Assembly: GCA_947465395.1 (NCBI GenBank)
Contig: CANIAL010000008.1
Span: 1 to 64,000, forward strand
DNA from: Alphaproteobacteria bacterium
GTDB lineage: Bacteria > Pseudomonadota > Alphaproteobacteria > Micropepsales > Micropepsaceae
Length of the DNA stretch: 64,000 nucleotides
Reading direction: 5' to 3'
Within the stretch, counting starts at the first letter, position 1; every line of letters starts with the position of its first letter. Under the pieces are notes generated by a model. The model was not told the origin of the DNA. It ran no database searches and was given only the letters and a program-made list of their open reading frames with translations. Made by a program: the position numbers and the translations under genes. Positions 62,695 to 64,000 of the stretch are shown in pieces.

Positions 62695-64000
62695 ATGCCG
62701 CCCTTGCTCCGCCCCCGCTGGGGCCTCAGCGCCAGAGAGTTTGCCTTTCTGGGCCTCACCATCCTGTTCTGGGCGGGGTTCGTGATCGTACTGGGCAAGG
62801 ACACGTCCTGGGACTTCCGCAATTATCACTGGTACGCGCCCTACGCCTTCCTCAACAACCGCATGGCGATGGACGTGGTGGTGGCGCACCAGGCCAGCTA
62901 CTACAACCCCATCCTCGACATTCCCTTTTACTGGCTGGCCACCCACACCCGTTCCTGGATCGCGCTGGGCGTGCTGGGGGCGGTGCAGGGCGCCAATGTG
63001 GTGCCGCTTTATCTGATCGCGCGCGAAGGCCTGACATTCGGAAACCAGCCCTTTGCAGACCGCAATTTGGCTGCGGGCGCGCTGACGCTGATAGGACTGG
63101 CGGGCGCTCAGACGCTCTCCAGTTTCGGCACCACCTATTACGACAATGTGATGAGCGTGTTTGTGCTGTCGGGGCTGGCCATCCTGATCGTCAAGCGCGA
63201 AGCATTGAAAACCGCGCCGCTGGGGCAAGCCGCCGCCATCGCTGGCGTGGCCGGACTGATCACCGGTTCGGCCATGGGCCTGAAGCTGCCCGAAATGCCT
63301 TTTTGCATCGGCTTTGCCGCCACCCTGGTGTCACTGGGCGGCGGCGTGAAGCGCCAGGCCGTGCGCCTGGTCGCGGGCGGCATTTGTGGCGTCTTGGGCT
63401 TTGCGCTGTTCAGTGGCTGGTGGATGCTGCACATGCAGCACCTTACCGGCAATCCGCTCTTTCCCTATTTCAACGACTATTTCCATTCGCCGCTGGCGCT
63501 GGATTCACCCTACCGCGACATGCGCTTTTTGCCAACGCATCTGTGGCGGCAGATTTTCTTTCCCGTGCTCTTCTCGCTGGACTGGCATGTGGCCGACGAT
63601 CTGGGCTTCCAGGATATCCGCGTCGCCATCGCCTATTTCCTGGTGATCGGGCTGGGCGTGCTGGCGGCATTGCGCAAGACGGCGCGCGATCCCTTGATCC
63701 GCACCGACGTGATGGTGCCGCTGCTGGTATTCGTGGCGGTGTCCTATTTCGTCTGGCTGAAATTCTTTGCCATCTACCGCTACATCATTCTGCTGGAAAT
63801 GCTGGCGGGCATCGTCATCGTGGCAGCAGTAGGCGCCTTTCCGCTGGCGCGGCGCACCCGCTACATGGCGCTGGCGGCCATCGCCTTTGCCGTGCTGGTG
63901 ACGGCGCGCAGCGATTTCCTGGACCATGTGCCGCTTGGCGATCCCTATATCGAGGTGGCGCTGCCCCCCATTGCCGATCCCGCCCGCACCATGGTGGTGA
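62695..64000 (+). CDS. Polytopic membrane protein, GT-C-like, 3' end outside window
   Basis: At least 435 residues; the frame is open to the last base. Starts MPPLLRPRWGLSAREFAF. About ten TM helices so far. After TM1 a loop contains KDTSWDFRNYHWYAPYAFL with acidic and aromatic residues, then ASYYNPILDIPFYW, a pattern of large bacterial GT-C-like proteins. It follows the GT4 gene by 90 bases, so both may act in making a surface glycan or glycolipid. Exact family unknown. Confidence 0.75.
   Translation, partial: MPPLLRPRWGLSAREFAFLGLTILFWAGFVIVLGKDTSWDFRNYHWYAPYAFLNNRMAMDVVVAHQASYYNPILDIPFYWLATHTRSWIALGVLGAVQGANVVPLYLIAREGLTFGNQPFADRNLAAGALTLIGLAGAQTLSSFGTTYYDNVMSVFVLSGLAILIVKREALKTAPLGQAAAIAGVAGLITGSAMGLKLPEMPFCIGFAATLVSLGGGVKRQAVRLVAGGICGVLGFALFSGWWMLHMQHLTGNPLFPYFNDYFHSPLALDSPYRDMRFLPTHLWRQIFFPVLFSLDWHVADDLGFQDIRVAIAYFLVIGLGVLAALRKTARDPLIRTDVMVPLLVFVAVSYFVWLKFFAIYRYIILLEMLAGIVIVAAVGAFPLARRTRYMALAAIAFAVLVTARSDFLDHVPLGDPYIEVALPPIADPARTMVV

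Overview
The window is a 64 kb piece of a GC-rich alphaproteobacterial chromosome. The evidence is the sucC-sucD-sucA-sucB order, a three-subunit (split alpha) proton-translocating transhydrogenase preceded by a small aa3-oxidase subunit IV-like protein, and homologues of alphaproteobacterial cell-cycle and flagellar regulators: FliX, GapR (DUF2312), CpdR and a sigma-54 response regulator resembling TacA. A Caulobacter-like regulatory background is likely. A finer placement (for example the Rhizomicrobium/Micropepsales neighbourhood) is only a guess. No IS element, prophage or CRISPR array was seen.

Layout. 0-7.4 kb: TCA-cycle genes sucC (cut by the window edge), sucD, sucA, sucB, then a DUF1428 protein, fliX and a membrane-anchored DUF4189 protein. 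7.4-14.1 kb (minus strand): rplU-rpmA, a GNAT acetyltransferase, then the tightly packed obgE-proB-proA-nadD-rsfS-rlmH run linking ribosome assembly, proline synthesis and NAD synthesis. 14.2-20.3 kb: an LpxR-like outer-membrane deacylase, a small membrane protein, a Cys-based phosphatase followed by alkB, an ArsR-type repressor with a palindromic operator, lolA, gpsA, an EVE-domain protein and a small two-TM protein. 20.4-24.6 kb (minus): pntAA-pntAB-pntB, the COX IV-like peptide and an alpha/beta hydrolase. 24.7-31.5 kb: sigma-54 activator, gapR, an N-formylglutamate amidohydrolase, DUF1036, pyk, a TPR protein, rpmJ and a lytic transglycosylase lipoprotein.

31.6-44.9 kb is the most unusual part: a TetR regulator; a flavoprotein of the D-amino-acid-oxidase family whose motifs are in circularly permuted order, with an MFS transporter and a TonB-dependent receptor; a Tat-exported flavin amine oxidase next to an exported cytochrome c; a second TonB-dependent receptor; and a Tat-exported PatB/MalY-type PLP enzyme whose signal peptide carries a perfect nine-codon tandem duplication. 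Taken together this looks like an envelope system that imports and oxidatively or eliminatively deaminates amino acids or amines outside the cytoplasm. That pathway is inferred from families and context; the substrate is unknown.

45-57 kb: a CpxA/CpxR-type two-component pair, two small proteins, a Tat-type dienelactone hydrolase, a BaiN/HI0933-like flavoprotein and a cyclophilin. These are followed by a compact catabolic operon: P1-family peptidase, DUF3311 plus sodium:solute symporter, aldehyde dehydrogenase, short-chain dehydrogenase, M20 deacylase. 57-64 kb: membrane proteins, a 26-residue small protein, tRNA-Val(GAC), cpdR, a second N-formylglutamate amidohydrolase, a GT4 glycosyltransferase and a multi-TM protein cut by the window end.

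Five copies (plus possible fragments) of a roughly 100 bp GC-rich inverted-repeat element are scattered between genes in both orientations.
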